Of a stretch of 64,000 nucleotides of DNA, positions 1-10,222 are shown piece after piece. The notes below the pieces were generated by a model. The model did no database searches. It saw nothing but the letters and a program-made list of their open reading frames with translations, and was not told the origin of the DNA. A program made the position numbers and the translations under genes. The DNA comes from Bordetella trematum. Lineage in GTDB: Bacteria > Pseudomonadota > Gammaproteobacteria > Burkholderiales > Burkholderiaceae_B. The DNA lies in NCBI RefSeq assembly GCF_900078335.1, contig NZ_FKBR01000011.1, forward strand, positions 215,795 to 279,794, given 5' to 3'. Position 1 is the first letter of the stretch. Each line of letters opens with the position of its first letter.

Positions 1-783
1 GTAATAGCCGTGGTCGTAACCTTCGTGACGCCGCAGGGTCAGGGGCTGACCGGCTTCGCCGCAGGCCTGCTCGAAGGCTTCCGGGTGCAGTTGCTCGGCC
101 AGGAATTGGTCTGACAATCCCTGGTCGATCAGGATGCCCGCCGGATACGGCTGCTTCGCCTGGCGCATCAGTTCGCTGGCGTCATGGGCGGCCCAGGCGC
201 TGCGATCCTGGCCCAGATAGCCCGTGAAGGCTTTCTCGCCCCAGGGGCAGCGCAGCGGCGCGGCAATCGGCGCAAAGGCCGAGACGCTGGCCCAGCGGCC
301 CGGGTGGCGCAATGCCAGGGTCAGCGCGCCATGCCCGCCCATCGAGTGCCCGAAAATGCCCGCACGCCGGGCATCGCCCGGCAGCGCCGTGGTCGCCAGT
401 TCGAACAGTTCGCGGGCCACGTAACTTTCCATGCGGTAATGCTGGCGAAAGCCTTCGGTCTGCGCGTCCAGGTAGAAACCCGCCCCCACGCCGAAATCCC
501 AATGTTCGCTTTCGCCCGGCGCACCGGCGCCGCGCGGGCTGGTGTCGCAGCTCACCAGCATCAGCCCATGCTCGGCGGCCAGGCGCTGGGCGCCGGCCTT
601 GATCATGAAGGTTTCCTCGGTGCAGGTCAGGCCGGCCAGGTAGAACAGCACCGGCACCCGTTCCCGCCCGGCCTGCTCGGGCAAGAAAACAGAAAACCGC
701 ATCGGCAGGCCGATCTCGCGCGAGTCATGGCGGTAGAACCGCTGCGACCCGCCGAAAGCGCGATGTTGGGACAGGAGTTCCAT
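1..783 (-). CDS. fghA: S-formylglutathione hydrolase, C-terminus cut by window edge
   Basis: Hydrolyses S-formylglutathione to formate and glutathione, the second step of glutathione-dependent formaldehyde detoxification in the cytoplasm. The frame is open from the ATG at 783 to base 1 (261 codons); the family is about 280 residues, so roughly 20 C-terminal residues lie outside the window. The esterase fold shows the nucleophile elbow GHSMGGHG, an acidic segment DQGLSDQFL and the catalytic His in HEGYDHGYY at the very edge. The upstream adhC stop overlaps this start as TGATG, so the two are translationally coupled and work in sequence. Strong family match. Confidence 0.93.
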   Translation of the reverse strand, partial: MELLSQHRAFGGSQRFYRHDSREIGLPMRFSVFLPEQAGRERVPVLFYLAGLTCTEETFMIKAGAQRLAAEHGLMLVSCDTSPRGAGAPGESEHWDFGVGAGFYLDAQTEGFRQHYRMESYVARELFELATTALPGDARRAGIFGHSMGGHGALTLALRHPGRWASVSAFAPIAAPLRCPWGEKAFTGYLGQDRSAWAAHDASELMRQAKQPYPAGILIDQGLSDQFLAEQLHPEAFEQACGEAGQPLTLRRHEGYDHGYY

Positions 784-1889
784 CAGTACAGCACCACCGA
801 ACGGATCGACTCGCCCCGCTTCATCAGGTCAAAGCCTTCGTTGATGCGTTCCAGCGGCAGCGTGTGGGTGATCAGGTCATCGATGTTGATCTTGCCCTCC
901 ATGTACCAGTCAACGATCTTGGGCACGTCGGTGCGCCCGCGCGCGCCGCCGAAGGCCGAGCCCTTCCATTCGCGCCCGGTCACCAGCTGGAACGGGCGGG
1001 TGCTGATCTCGGCGCCGGCCTCGGCTACGCCAATGATGATCGACTGGCCCCAGCCCTTGTGGCAGCACTCCAGCGCCTGGCGCATCACCTTGGTGTTGCC
1101 GATGCACTCGAACGAATAGTCGGCGCCGCCGTCGGTCAGCTGGATGATGTGGTCGACCACATCCTCGACCTCATTCGGATTGACGAAATGCGTCATGCCG
1201 AACTTGCGCGCCATCGCCTCGCGTTCCGGGTTCAGGTCAACGCCGATGATCTTGTCGGCGCCCACCATGCGTGCGCCCTGGATCACGTTCAGGCCAATGC
1301 CGCCCAGGCCGAACACCACCACGTTGGCCCCGGCCTCGACCTTGGCGGTATAGACCACCGCGCCGATGCCAGTGGTCACGCCGCAGCCGATGTAGCAGAT
1401 CTTGTCAAAGGGCGCGTCCTCGCGCACCTTCGCCACGGCGATCTCCGGCACCACGATGTGATTGGCGAAGGTCGAGGTCCCCATGTAGTGGAAAATGGGC
1501 TTGCCATCGATCGAGAAACGCGAGCTGCCATCGGGCATCAGGCCCTTGCCCTGGGTGCTGCGGATCGCCTGGCACAGGTTGGTTTTGCGCGACAGGCAGA
1601 ACTTGCACTGGCGGCACTCGGGCGTATAGAGCGGAATGACGTGGTCGCCCTTGCGCAGCGACGTCACGCCCGGGCCGACATCGACCACCACACCCGCGCC
1701 CTCGTGGCCCAGGATGGCCGGGAAGATCCCTTCGGGATCGGCGCCCGACAACGTGTAGTAATCCGTATGGCAGATCCCGGTAGCCTTGACCTCGATCAAC
1801 ACTTCGCCGGCGCGCGGGCCTTCCAGGTCAACGTCTTCGATCGTCAGCGGGGCGCCGGCCTTCCAGGCGATAGCGGCTTTGGTCTTCAT
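783..1889 (-). CDS. adhC: S-(hydroxymethyl)glutathione dehydrogenase / class III alcohol dehydrogenase
   Basis: Oxidises S-hydroxymethylglutathione, formed spontaneously from formaldehyde and glutathione, to S-formylglutathione using NAD; also able to reduce S-nitrosoglutathione in this family. The 368-residue length is typical. Visible features are the catalytic zinc ligands in ICHTDYYTL and GHEGAG, the structural-zinc cluster CRQCKFC, and the Rossmann motif GLGGIGLN. It is the first gene of a two-gene unit with fghA, which starts within its stop codon. The gap to the divergent gene at 2065 carries both promoters; I saw no frmR-type repressor gene beside it. Confidence 0.96.
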   Translation of the reverse strand: MKTKAAIAWKAGAPLTIEDVDLEGPRAGEVLIEVKATGICHTDYYTLSGADPEGIFPAILGHEGAGVVVDVGPGVTSLRKGDHVIPLYTPECRQCKFCLSRKTNLCQAIRSTQGKGLMPDGSSRFSIDGKPIFHYMGTSTFANHIVVPEIAVAKVREDAPFDKICYIGCGVTTGIGAVVYTAKVEAGANVVVFGLGGIGLNVIQGARMVGADKIIGVDLNPEREAMARKFGMTHFVNPNEVEDVVDHIIQLTDGGADYSFECIGNTKVMRQALECCHKGWGQSIIIGVAEAGAEISTRPFQLVTGREWKGSAFGGARGRTDVPKIVDWYMEGKINIDDLITHTLPLERINEGFDLMKRGESIRSVVLY

Positions 1890-1984
1890 CTCTCGGGCTC
1901 CTAGGGAAATCTGCTGCTACAGGAAAACAGTCGCTGATGTTAACCTGCCCTATCAGAAGTGTCCGCCGGGGTGAAATCGCGGGC

Positions 1985-2013
1985 TTGACCGCAGGCGACG
2001 GTGGCACTATTTA
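1985..2013 (+). promoter_or_regulatory. sigma70-type promoter candidate for the gene at 2065
   Basis: TTGACC at 1985-1990 and TATTTA at 2008-2013 are separated by 17 bases, a good match to the sigma70 consensus. It points at the transposase-like gene starting at 2065, leaving a leader of about 45 bases. Confidence 0.5.
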
Positions 2014-2064
2014 TATGGCATGTGACTCCCAACCCGTGCCAGCGCCACCGCGAGACTTGACACT

Positions 2065-2808
2065 ATGGCCCGTCTGCCCCGCCTGTATGCCCCAGGGCTG
2101 CCCCAATTGGTGCAGGCCAATTTTGTCCAGACGCTGGCATCGCCATCACAGCCGGCCCCCTCGGACATCCTCAATCAGCTGGCCACCTGGCTGGGTGAAT
2201 CCGCGCAACGCCACAAAGTATCCATCCACGGCTGGATGCTGGCCAACGATCGCATCCTGCTGCTGGCCACCCCCGCCGACGAAGAAGGCCTGCCCCGGCT
2301 GATGCAGACCCTGGGCCGCAACCTGGCCGCCAGGCTGCGTGGCGGGCGCGTCTTCGCCGGGCGCTACCGCTCGGCGCTGCTGGAGCCCGGCGCCTGGGTG
2401 CTGCCCTCGCTGATCTGGCTGGAAACCCACCCCGTGCGCAACGGCGCCTCCCTGGATGCCGACACCTGGCCGTGGTCATCCGCCGCCAGCCACACCGGCA
2501 ACACCCAGCTCCCGGCCGCCCAGTGGCAGTCCGATCACGCCGACTACTGGGCTTGCGGCAACACCCCTTTCGACCGGCAGGCCAACTACCGCCGCAAGCT
2601 GCTGGAAGGGCTCTCGCGCGACCAGACCCAGCGCATCGAACAGGCCGTCTCGGGCCAGTGGGCCCTGGGCAGCGCGGAATTCATCGCCAGCCTGGCCCAT
2701 ACCGCCAGCCGTCGTGTCGCCCCCGGCCAACGCGGACGGCCGCGTAAAAAACCCCTGCCGCCCGCCGACGGCGGCACGCCGCCTGCGACGCCATCCAGCG
2801 GCTTCTGA
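2065..2808 (+). CDS. IS200/REP-type (Y1) transposase-like protein, catalytic motif degenerate
   Basis: A 247-residue protein of the Y1-transposase/REP-associated tyrosine transposase type, recognised from the MARLPR start, the HGWML segment, the LMQTLGRNLA helix and the GRVFAGRYRS box. In active members a signature like NHVHLLL supplies the two metal-binding histidines. Here that segment reads NDRILLL (residues 61-67), and the usual YIxLNPVRAG segment reads LIWLETHPVRNG, so the HUH chemistry is probably lost. The C-terminus has a basic tail GQRGRPRKKP. It stands alone with its own promoter candidate and terminator and no flanking repeats that I could see. It could be a domesticated nucleic-acid-binding protein or a dead remnant; the full open frame favours the former. 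Confidence 0.8.
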   Translation: MARLPRLYAPGLPQLVQANFVQTLASPSQPAPSDILNQLATWLGESAQRHKVSIHGWMLANDRILLLATPADEEGLPRLMQTLGRNLAARLRGGRVFAGRYRSALLEPGAWVLPSLIWLETHPVRNGASLDADTWPWSSAASHTGNTQLPAAQWQSDHADYWACGNTPFDRQANYRRKLLEGLSRDQTQRIEQAVSGQWALGSAEFIASLAHTASRRVAPGQRGRPRKKPLPPADGGTPPATPSSGF

Positions 2809-2826
2809 GCCTCTCCTGCCATCCCG

Positions 2827-2854
2827 GGCCCGGTCTTCGCCGGGCCTTTTGTTT
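2827..2854 (+). terminator. Rho-independent terminator after the transposase-like gene
   Basis: GGCCCGG at 2827-2833, loop TCTTCG, and CCGGGCC at 2840-2846 form a perfect 7-bp stem followed by TTTTGTTT. Confidence 0.88.
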
Positions 2855-3132
2855 GCCCGGACACCGGAAATTTCGCACAGATGCACCACATTTTAATGGT
2901 GACACATCATGGCATTTTTCCCGCCTCCAGACCGGCTCCACGGAAGCATGAAAAACCGCGCGATTTCAAAACACTGATTTTCCTGGATTTTTTCAGTGTC
3001 ACTATTTTTTATCCAAGAGAATCACTCAACATATATATAGGGACATATAGAAACATTTTTGTTGCACGCACTCGGTCTGAGCAGTAATGTCTATTTGCAC
3101 TGCAACATTCTGGACGCAGGCCGGAGCGAGTT
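2855..3132 (+). promoter_or_regulatory. AT-rich gltBD upstream region with two dyads
   Basis: This 278-base gap has no credible gene and is much richer in A and T than its surroundings. It holds two dyads: CACCA (2884-2888) with TGGTG (2897-2901), and ACACTGA (2971-2977) with TCAGTGT (2993-2999). The first resembles NtrC half sites, but the 8-base spacer is longer than the NtrC consensus, so I do not assign it. The start of gltB at 3133 is preceded by GGAG. Nitrogen-responsive control would fit the gene but is not shown. Confidence 0.5.
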
Positions 3133-6100
3133 ATGTCCCACACCCCCCCCAAAGCCCCCTGTCCCCCCGCGGTGGCCATCGATGCCCGGCGCATCGGCCT
3201 GCCTGCCGCACAGGGCCTGTACACCCCGCAGAACGAACATGACGCCTGTGGCGTGGGCTTCGTGGCCCACATCAAGGGCCGCAAAAGCCACGCCATCATC
3301 CTGCAGGGTTTGAAGATCCTCGAAAACCTGGATCACCGGGGTGCCGTAGGGGCTGACAAACTCATGGGCGACGGGGCCGGCATCCTGATCCAGATCCCGG
3401 ATGCGCTGTACCGCGACGAAATGGCCCAGCAAGGGGTGACCCTGCCCGCGCCGGGCGAGTACGGCGTGGCCATGGTGTTCCTGCCCAAGGAAACCGCCTC
3501 GCGCCTGGCCTGTGAACAGGAGCTGGAGCGTTCGGTACGCGCCGAAGGCCAGATCGTGCTGGGCTGGCGCGACGTGCCGGTCGACCGCGACATCCCGATG
3601 TCGCCCGCCGTGCAGGATTGCGAGCCGGTCATCCGCCAGCTCTTCATCGGACGCGGACCCGACGTGATGGTGCCCGACGCCCTGGAACGCAAGCTCTACG
3701 TCATCCGCAAGACCGCCAGCCATGCCATCCAGAACATGCGCCTGGCACATGGCAAGGAGTATTTCGTCCCCTCGGCCTCGGTGCGCACCGTGGTCTACAA
3801 AGGGCTGCTGCTGGCCGATCAGGTCGGCCGCTACTACCGCGATCTGGCCGACCCGCGCACGGTCTCGGCGCTCGCGCTGGTGCACCAGCGTTTCTCGACC
3901 AACACCTTCCCGGCCTGGCCGCTGGCCCACCCCTATCGCATGATCGCGCACAACGGCGAGATCAACACCGTCAAGGGCAACTTCAACTGGCTGCGCGCGC
4001 GCGAAGGCATGATGCAGTCGGCCGTGCTGGGCGAGGACCTGAAGAAGCTCTATCCGATCGTCTATGAAGGCCAGTCGGACACGGCAACTTTCGACAACTG
4101 CCTCGAACTCCTGGTCAATTCCGGCTATTCCCTGGCTCACGCCATGATGATGATGATCCCCGAAGCCTGGGAACAGCATTCCCAGATGGATCAGAGCCGG
4201 CGCGCCTTCTACGAGTACCACGCCGCCATGATGGAGCCCTGGGATGGGCCGGCGGCAGTGGCGTTCACCGATGGACGCCAGATCGGCGCCACCCTGGACC
4301 GCAACGGCCTGCGTCCGGCGCGCTATCTCATCACCGACGACGATATGGTGCTGCTGGCCTCCGAGGCCGGCACCTTGGCCATCCCGGAGAGCCGCATCGT
4401 CAAGAAGTGGCGCCTGCAGCCGGGCAAGATGTTCCTGATCGACCTGGAGCAGGGCCGCATCATCGACGACAGCGAAATCAAGTCGCAGCTGGCCAACCAC
4501 CGGCCCTACCGGCAATGGATCGAACGCCTGCAGATCAAGCTGGAGTCGCTGCCCGCGCCGCGCTCGACCTCGCCGGCCGTGCAGACCTCCGTGCCGCTGC
4601 TGGACCGCCAGCAGGCCTTCGGCTGGACCCAGGAAGACTTCAAGTTCATCCTCGAACCCATGGCTGCGACTGGCGAGGAAGTCATCGGCTCGATGGGCAA
4701 TGACGCCCCGCTGGCCGTCCTGTCCAGCCGCGCCAAGCCCTTCTTCAACTACTTCCGCCAGCTGTTTGCACAGGTGACCAACCCGCCGATCGATCCGATC
4801 CGCGAACAGATGGTCATGTCACTGGTGTCCTTCATCGGGCCCAAACCCAACCTGCTGGACATCAACAACGTCAACCCGCCGCTGCGCCTGGAGGTCTCCC
4901 AGCCGGTGCTGGATTTCGCCGCCATGGCACAGATCCGCGACATCGACCAGGTCACCAGCAAGAAATTCCGCAGCTATGAACTGGACATCACCTATCCGGC
5001 CGCCTGGGGCCCGGAAGGCATCGAAGCCCGGGTGGCGGCGCTGTGCGCGCGCGCCGTGGATGCGGTGCAAAGCGGCTACAACATCCTGATCGTCTCGGAC
5101 CGGCTGGTCGACGCCGAACGCGTGGCCATCCCGGCCCTGCTGGCAACCTCGGCGGTGCACCAGCACCTGATCCGCGCCGGGTTGCGCACCAACACCGGCC
5201 TGGTGGTCGAAACCGGTTCGGCGCGCGAAGTGCACCATTTCGCGCTGCTGGGCGGCTACGGCGCCGAAGCCATCCACCCTTATCTGGCGCTGGAGTCGCT
5301 GGGCCGCATGCGCGACCCCGAGAAGGCCGTCAAGAACTACATCAAGGCAATCGACAAGGGCTTGAACAAGGTCATGTCCAAGATGGGCATCTCCACTTTC
5401 ATGTCCTACTGCGGGGCGCAGATCTTCGAAGCCGTGGGCCTGCAGCGCGAGCTGGTGGACAAGTACTTCACCGGCACGGCCTCCAACATCGAAGGCATCG
5501 GCATCTTCCAGGTCGCCGAGGAAGCGCTGCGCATGCACCGCGCGGCCTTCGGCGCCGACCCGGTGCTCGAGAACGCGCTGGATGCGGGCGGCGAATACGC
5601 CTTCCGTATCCGCGGCGAAGAGCACATGTGGACGCCCGACTCCATCGCCAAGCTGCAGCATGCGACCCGCGCCAACAACTACCGCACCTACAAGGAATAC
5701 GCGCAGATCATCAATGACCAGAGCCGGCGCCACATGACGTTGCGCGGCCTGTTCGAGTTCCGCGTCGACCCGGGCCGCGCCATCGCCCTCGAAGAGGTCG
5801 AACCGGCCAAGGATATCGTGCGCCGTTTCGCCACCGGCGCCATGTCGCTGGGTTCGATCTCCACCGAGGCCCACTCGGTGCTGGCCGTGGCCATGAACCG
5901 TATCGGCGGCAAGTCCAACACCGGCGAAGGCGGCGAAGACGAACTGCGCTACCGCGCCGAAATGCGCAAAGGCAAGAGCGGCATCAAGGAAGGCGACACG
6001 CTGGCCTCGGTGCTGGGCGCCGAGCGTATCGAAGCCGACGTGCAACTGCAAAAGGGCGACTCGCTGCGCTCGCGCATCAAACAAGTGGCTTCGGGACGCT

Positions 6101-7866
6101 TTGGCGTATCGGCCGAATACCTGTCCAGCGCCGACCAGATCCAGATCAAGATGGCGCAGGGCGCCAAGCCAGGCGAGGGAGGGCAGTTGCCGGGCCACAA
6201 GGTCTCCGAGTACATCGCCAAGCTGCGTTACTCGGTGCCGGGGGTGGGCCTGATTTCTCCGCCCCCGCACCATGACATCTATTCGATCGAAGATCTGGCC
6301 CAGCTCATCCACGACCTGAAGAACGTCAACGCGCGCGCCTCCATCTCGGTCAAGCTGGTCTCGGAAGTCGGCATCGGCACGGTGGCCACCGGCGTGGCCA
6401 AGGCCAAGGCCGACCATGTGGTGGTGGCCGGCCATGACGGCGGCACCGGCGCCTCGCCGGTGTCCTCCATCAAGCATGCCGGCACCCCCTGGGAACTGGG
6501 CCTGGCCGAAACCCAGCAGACCCTGGTGCTCAACCAGCTGCGCAGCCGCATCCGCGTGCAGGCCGACGGCCAGATGAAGACCGGTCGCGACGTGATCATC
6601 GGTGCGCTGCTCGGCGCCGATGAGTTCGGTTTCGCCACCGCGCCGCTGGTGGTCGAAGGCTGCATCATGATGCGAAAGTGCCACCTGAACACCTGCCCGG
6701 TAGGCGTGGCCACGCAGGATCCCGAGCTACGCAAGAAATTCCAGGGCAAGCCCGAACACGTGGTGAACTACTTCTTCTTCGTAGCCGAGGAAGTGCGCGA
6801 GATCATGGCGCAACTGGGCATCCGCCGCTTCGACGAACTGATCGGGCGCACCGACCTGCTGGACATGCGTGCCGGCATCGACCACTGGAAGGCCCACGGC
6901 CTGGACTTCCAGCGCGTGTTCCACCGCATTCCCGGCGATCATCTGCTGCGCCACACCGAAACCCAGGATCACGGCCTGTCGGGCGCACTCGACCATCAAT
7001 TGATCGAACGCGCCCGGCCGGCCATAGAGCGCGGCGAGAAGGTGTCCTTCATCGTGCCGGTGCGCAACCGCAACCGCACCATCGGCGCCATGCTCTCGGG
7101 CGCGGTGGCGCAGCGCTATGGCCATGAAGGCTTGCCGGACGACACCATCCACATCCAGTGCAACGGCACGGCCGGCCAGAGCTTTGCCGCCTTCCTGGCG
7201 CATGGCATCACCATGGATCTGGTGGGCGAGGCCAATGACTACGTCGGCAAGGGCCTGTCCGGCGGACGCATCATCGTGCGCTCGCCGAACGACTTCCGTG
7301 GCTTCGGTCCGGATCACATCATCGCCGGCAACACGGTGCTTTACGGTGCGCTGGCGGGCGAGGCCTTCTTCAACGGCGTGGCCGGCGAACGTTTCGCGGT
7401 GCGCAACTCGGGCGCGGCAACCGTGGTCGAAGGCACCGGCGACCACGGGTGCGAATACATGACAGGCGGCACCGTGGTGGTGCTGGGGTCGACCGGCCGC
7501 AATTTCGCGGCCGGCATGTCCGGCGGCGTGGCCTACGTCTGGGATCCCGAGCAGACCCTGGCGCAGCGCTGCAACACCGCCATGGTGGAATTCGAACCGG
7601 TGCTGCCGCATGCCGAGCAGCACGAAGCCGGCGACATCCAGGCCTGGCACAGCGCTCAGCGCGGCGGCCCGCGCGAAACCGACGAAACCATTCTGCGACG
7701 TCTGGTGGAAGAACACTTCCGTTATACCGGCAGCTTCCGCGCGCGGGAAATCCTGGGCGACTGGGACAACGCGCGCGGCAAGTTCGTCAAAGTCATGCCG
7801 ACGGAATACCGCCGGGCTCTGGGTGAATTGTGGCGCGCCGCCAACCCGCAACAACTGGCCGCCTGA
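3133..7866 (+). CDS. gltB: glutamate synthase (NADPH) large subunit
   Basis: Transfers the amide of glutamine to 2-oxoglutarate, giving two glutamates; with GltD it is the GOGAT half of ammonia assimilation. At 1577 residues it has the usual length. The class II glutaminase domain begins after a short propeptide with the nucleophile Cys39 in DACGVGF; cleavage before that Cys is expected for the family. The FMN-binding synthase domain follows, with the 3Fe-4S ligands Cys1177, Cys1183 and Cys1188 around [10 protein letters not shown], and the C-terminal glycine-rich beta-helix ([17 protein letters not shown]). gltD starts 8 bases after the stop, so the two form an operon. Confidence 0.97.
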   Translation: MSHTPPKAPCPPAVAIDARRIGLPAAQGLYTPQNEHDACGVGFVAHIKGRKSHAIILQGLKILENLDHRGAVGADKLMGDGAGILIQIPDALYRDEMAQQGVTLPAPGEYGVAMVFLPKETASRLACEQELERSVRAEGQIVLGWRDVPVDRDIPMSPAVQDCEPVIRQLFIGRGPDVMVPDALERKLYVIRKTASHAIQNMRLAHGKEYFVPSASVRTVVYKGLLLADQVGRYYRDLADPRTVSALALVHQRFSTNTFPAWPLAHPYRMIAHNGEINTVKGNFNWLRAREGMMQSAVLGEDLKKLYPIVYEGQSDTATFDNCLELLVNSGYSLAHAMMMMIPEAWEQHSQMDQSRRAFYEYHAAMMEPWDGPAAVAFTDGRQIGATLDRNGLRPARYLITDDDMVLLASEAGTLAIPESRIVKKWRLQPGKMFLIDLEQGRIIDDSEIKSQLANHRPYRQWIERLQIKLESLPAPRSTSPAVQTSVPLLDRQQAFGWTQEDFKFILEPMAATGEEVIGSMGNDAPLAVLSSRAKPFFNYFRQLFAQVTNPPIDPIREQMVMSLVSFIGPKPNLLDINNVNPPLRLEVSQPVLDFAAMAQIRDIDQVTSKKFRSYELDITYPAAWGPEGIEARVAALCARAVDAVQSGYNILIVSDRLVDAERVAIPALLATSAVHQHLIRAGLRTNTGLVVETGSAREVHHFALLGGYGAEAIHPYLALESLGRMRDPEKAVKNYIKAIDKGLNKVMSKMGISTFMSYCGAQIFEAVGLQRELVDKYFTGTASNIEGIGIFQVAEEALRMHRAAFGADPVLENALDAGGEYAFRIRGEEHMWTPDSIAKLQHATRANNYRTYKEYAQIINDQSRRHMTLRGLFEFRVDPGRAIALEEVEPAKDIVRRFATGAMSLGSISTEAHSVLAVAMNRIGGKSNTGEGGEDELRYRAEMRKGKSGIKEGDTLASVLGAERIEADVQLQKGDSLRSRIKQVASGRFGVSAEYLSSADQIQIKMAQGAKPGEGGQLPGHKVSEYIAKLRYSVPGVGLISPPPHHDIYSIEDLAQLIHDLKNVNARASISVKLVSEVGIGTVATGVAKAKADHVVVAGHDGGTGASPVSSIKHAGTPWELGLAETQQTLVLNQLRSRIRVQADGQMKTGRDVIIGALLGADEFGFATAPLVVEGCIMMRKCHLNTCPVGVATQDPELRKKFQGKPEHVVNYFFFVAEEVREIMAQLGIRRFDELIGRTDLLDMRAGIDHWKAHGLDFQRVFHRIPGDHLLRHTETQDHGLSGALDHQLIERARPAIERGEKVSFIVPVRNRNRTIGAMLSGAVAQRYGHEGLPDDTIHIQCNGTAGQSFAAFLAHGITMDLVGEANDYVGKGLSGGRIIVRSPNDFRGFGPDHIIAGNTVLYGALAGEAFFNGVAGERFAVRNSGAATVVEGTGDHGCEYMTGGTVVVLGSTGRNFAAGMSGGVAYVWDPEQTLAQRCNTAMVEFEPVLPHAEQHEAGDIQAWHSAQRGGPRETDETILRRLVEEHFRYTGSFRAREILGDWDNARGKFVKVMPTEYRRALGELWRAANPQQLAA

Positions 7867-7874
7867 GGACTGAC

Positions 7875-9344
7875 ATGGGAAAGATCACCGGTTTCATGGA
7901 GTACCAACGCCTGCAAGAGGCGTGCGAAGCTCCCCAGAAGCGCCTGAAGACCTGGCGCGAGTTCGTGCTGCACCTGGACGACGACCAGGCCAGGCAACAG
8001 GCCGCGCGCTGCATGGACTGCGGCATCCCGTTCTGCAGCAGCGGCTGCCCGGTCAACAACATCATCCCCGACTGGAATGACCTGGTCTATCGCCAGCAAT
8101 GGCGCGCGGCGCTGGACGTGCTGCACTCGACCAACAATTTCCCCGAGTTCACCGGCCGCATCTGCCCGGCGCCGTGCGAGGCTGCCTGTACGCTGAACAT
8201 CAACAGCGATGCGGTCGGCATCAAGTCGATCGAGCACGCCATCATCGACAAGGGCTGGGAAGAAGGCTGGGTCACGCCCAGGCTGGCGTTGCGCAAGACC
8301 GGCAAGCGGGTCGCCGTGGTCGGCTCCGGGCCGGCCGGGCTGGCCTGCGCCCAGCAACTGGCGCGCGCCGGCCACGCCGTGACCGTGTTCGAGAAAAGCG
8401 ACCGCATCGGCGGGCTGCTGCGCTACGGCATTCCCGACTTCAAACTGGAGAAGGCCCAGATCGACCGACGCATCGTGCAGATGGAAGCCGAAGGCGTGGA
8501 GTTCGCGCCCTCGACCTTCGTGGGCAACGCCGGCGACCCGGCCGCCGACGGCCTGAGCGTACGCAGCCCGGCTTCGCTCATCGAGGAGTTCGATGCCGTG
8601 GTCATGGCCGGCGGCGCGGAGACACCGCGTGACCTGCCGGTCCCCGGGCGCGAGCTGCAGGGCGTGCACTTCGCCATGGACTTCCTGCGTCAGCAGAACA
8701 AGGCCGTGGCCGGCGACCGCCTGGCCGGCCAGACGCTCGCCAAGGGCAAGCATGTGGTGGTCATCGGCGGCGGCGACACCGGCTCGGATTGCGTGGGCAC
8801 CAGCAACCGCCACGGGGCGCTGTCGGTCACACAGTTCGAGGTCATGCCACGCCCGCCCGAGGAAGAAGACAAGCCCATGGTGTGGCCGTACTGGCCGTTG
8901 CGCCTGCGTACTTCGTCTTCGCACGAAGAAGGCTGCCAACGCGAATGGTCGGTGGCCACCAAGGCCTTTGCCGGCGAGGACGGCCAGGTGCGCAAGCTCA
9001 TCGGCGTGCGCGTCGAGTGGGCCAAGGATCCGGCCACCGGACAGCCGAAGATGCGCGAAATCGAAGGCTCGGAATTCGAGATCCAGGCCGACCTGGTGCT
9101 GCTGGCGATGGGATTCACCTCGCCGGCCCAGAACGTGCTGGAAGCCTTCGGCGTGGACCTCGACGCCCGCGGCAACGCGCGCGCCAACACCGAGGACTAC
9201 CGTACCAGCGTCGCCAAGGTGTTTGCCGCCGGCGACATGCGGCGCGGCCAATCGCTGGTGGTCTGGGCCATTCGCGAAGGTCGTCAATGCGCGCAATCGG
9301 TCGACGCTTTTCTGATGGGAAGCTCAGACTTGCCGCGCAACTGA
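7875..9344 (+). CDS. gltD: glutamate synthase small subunit
   Basis: Supplies electrons from NADPH through FAD and 4Fe-4S clusters to GltB. The 489-residue protein starts at the ATG at 7875, behind TGAGGAC; an upstream in-frame start would fall inside gltB and adds residues unlike the family. The N-terminal ferredoxin-like region has the cysteines of [10 protein letters not shown] and GCPVNN. The two dinucleotide folds show [13 protein letters not shown] (FAD) and [12 protein letters not shown] (NADPH). Followed by a strong terminator, so the operon is gltBD only. Confidence 0.97.
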   Translation: MGKITGFMEYQRLQEACEAPQKRLKTWREFVLHLDDDQARQQAARCMDCGIPFCSSGCPVNNIIPDWNDLVYRQQWRAALDVLHSTNNFPEFTGRICPAPCEAACTLNINSDAVGIKSIEHAIIDKGWEEGWVTPRLALRKTGKRVAVVGSGPAGLACAQQLARAGHAVTVFEKSDRIGGLLRYGIPDFKLEKAQIDRRIVQMEAEGVEFAPSTFVGNAGDPAADGLSVRSPASLIEEFDAVVMAGGAETPRDLPVPGRELQGVHFAMDFLRQQNKAVAGDRLAGQTLAKGKHVVVIGGGDTGSDCVGTSNRHGALSVTQFEVMPRPPEEEDKPMVWPYWPLRLRTSSSHEEGCQREWSVATKAFAGEDGQVRKLIGVRVEWAKDPATGQPKMREIEGSEFEIQADLVLLAMGFTSPAQNVLEAFGVDLDARGNARANTEDYRTSVAKVFAAGDMRRGQSLVVWAIREGRQCAQSVDAFLMGSSDLPRN

Positions 9345-9369
9345 TACCTGCCACTCACCGTTCAAGACC

Positions 9370-9401
9370 GCCCGGCGTGCAACGCGCCGGGCTTTTTTTT
9401 T
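9370..9401 (+). terminator. Rho-independent terminator of gltBD
   Basis: GCCCGGCG (9370-9377) and CGCCGGGC (9385-9392) form a perfect 8-bp stem with a 7-base loop followed by nine T residues. It isolates the toxin locus from gltBD read-through. Confidence 0.95.
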
Positions 9402-9456
9402 GCGGCTCTCTCGCCGGTTTTATTGGGTCTGAATTTCCGTGCTGCGGCACCGTAAC

Positions 9457-9481
9457 GCGACATATCAGTTAGATATGTCGC
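9457..9481. repeat. perfect 10-bp inverted repeat upstream of the CDT locus
   Basis: GCGACATATC (9457-9466), spacer AGTTA, GATATGTCGC (9472-9481). It lies 40 bases before the first toxin start codon and has no T run after it, so it looks like an operator or a 5' leader hairpin, not a terminator. It is A/T-rich in the middle, unlike the GC-rich hairpins at 12076 and 13632. Confidence 0.75.
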
Positions 9482-9520
9482 TCACGCGCTGTCCAAGGCG
9501 TTGTCCACAGAGGAAATTTC

Positions 9521-10186
9521 ATGCGCCGATCCAACCCCGCGCCCCGCACACCCGCCCCTCGATCGGCCCGATCGCGGCGTCTCTCATGGATAGGCATCGG
9601 CCTGGCGCTGGGTGGTCCCATCTGGGGCCAGGCTTTCGCCCAGAACACACCCTCAACAGGCATCCATCCCGTCAGCCTGCCACTGTCTTTCATCAATGTC
9701 GCCACCCGGGCCGCGCTCGGCTATGACAAGCCGCTGAAATATCTGCCGGCGTACCACGCGCTACGGGCCATGCCGCTGAGCAACATCACACAGGAGGACA
9801 GCCCGACGTTCACCTGGGAGTTTGCCAATGCCAGCGCCCCCAACACATCGCTGATCGCCAGCTCGCCATCACAGGCTGCTTGCCTGTCACATATCAAGGA
9901 CGTCGTGCCGCTCGCGCACTTTCCGTGCAACCCGGGCGATCCCGGCAACTACATGCACGTCAAGCCTTATTACGACGGCTCCACCGTGACGATCTCGCCG
10001 GCCGACAACCCCGACCTCTGCCTGGCACCCGACACCCCGCTTGCACCCGGGGCAACCCAATACCAGGTCGATTGGGAATACTGCATCCCCGCTGGCGAAG
10101 CCTCGCCGCGACCCACGTCGCTTTGGGTCGTGGCGCCGGTGTTGAACAACAACGCCAAACCCCTCCTGATCGACCCTGTTGAATGA
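9521..10186 (+). CDS. CdtA-like ricin-type lectin subunit, first copy
   Basis: A 221-residue exported protein at the head of the CDT cluster, preceded by GAGGAAATTTC. A long positively charged N-region (residues 1-20) leads into a signal segment ending near GQAFA (residue 40) with a signal-peptidase I type site; there is no lipobox, unlike classical CdtA lipoproteins. The mature part has the layout of CDT cell-binding subunits: two cysteine pairs (121/136 and 167/188), short Trp-rich strands and the C-terminal LWVVAPVL that matches the W-x-L-A-P-P end of CdtA lectin domains. Similarity is weak and mostly architectural. Its place immediately before a CdtB-like gene is the canonical cdtA position. 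Confidence 0.68.
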   Translation: MRRSNPAPRTPAPRSARSRRLSWIGIGLALGGPIWGQAFAQNTPSTGIHPVSLPLSFINVATRAALGYDKPLKYLPAYHALRAMPLSNITQEDSPTFTWEFANASAPNTSLIASSPSQAACLSHIKDVVPLAHFPCNPGDPGNYMHVKPYYDGSTVTISPADNPDLCLAPDTPLAPGATQYQVDWEYCIPAGEASPRPTSLWVVAPVLNNNAKPLLIDPVE

Positions 10187-10222
10187 CCCGCTCGTCAATC
10201 GTCCCGCCTTCGGAGTCTCACG

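Noticed and set aside
2884-2901. NtrC site before gltBD (CACCA...TGGTG)
   Set aside because: The spacer is 8 bases, longer than the NtrC consensus allows; kept only as a dyad in the upstream-region entry.
3091-4515. Long minus-strand open frame across gltB
   Set aside because: High-GC shadow of gltB in an antisense frame; composition is His/Gln/Ala-rich without any family motif. The same holds for the other long antisense frames over gltB, hyuBA, petABC and the his genes.
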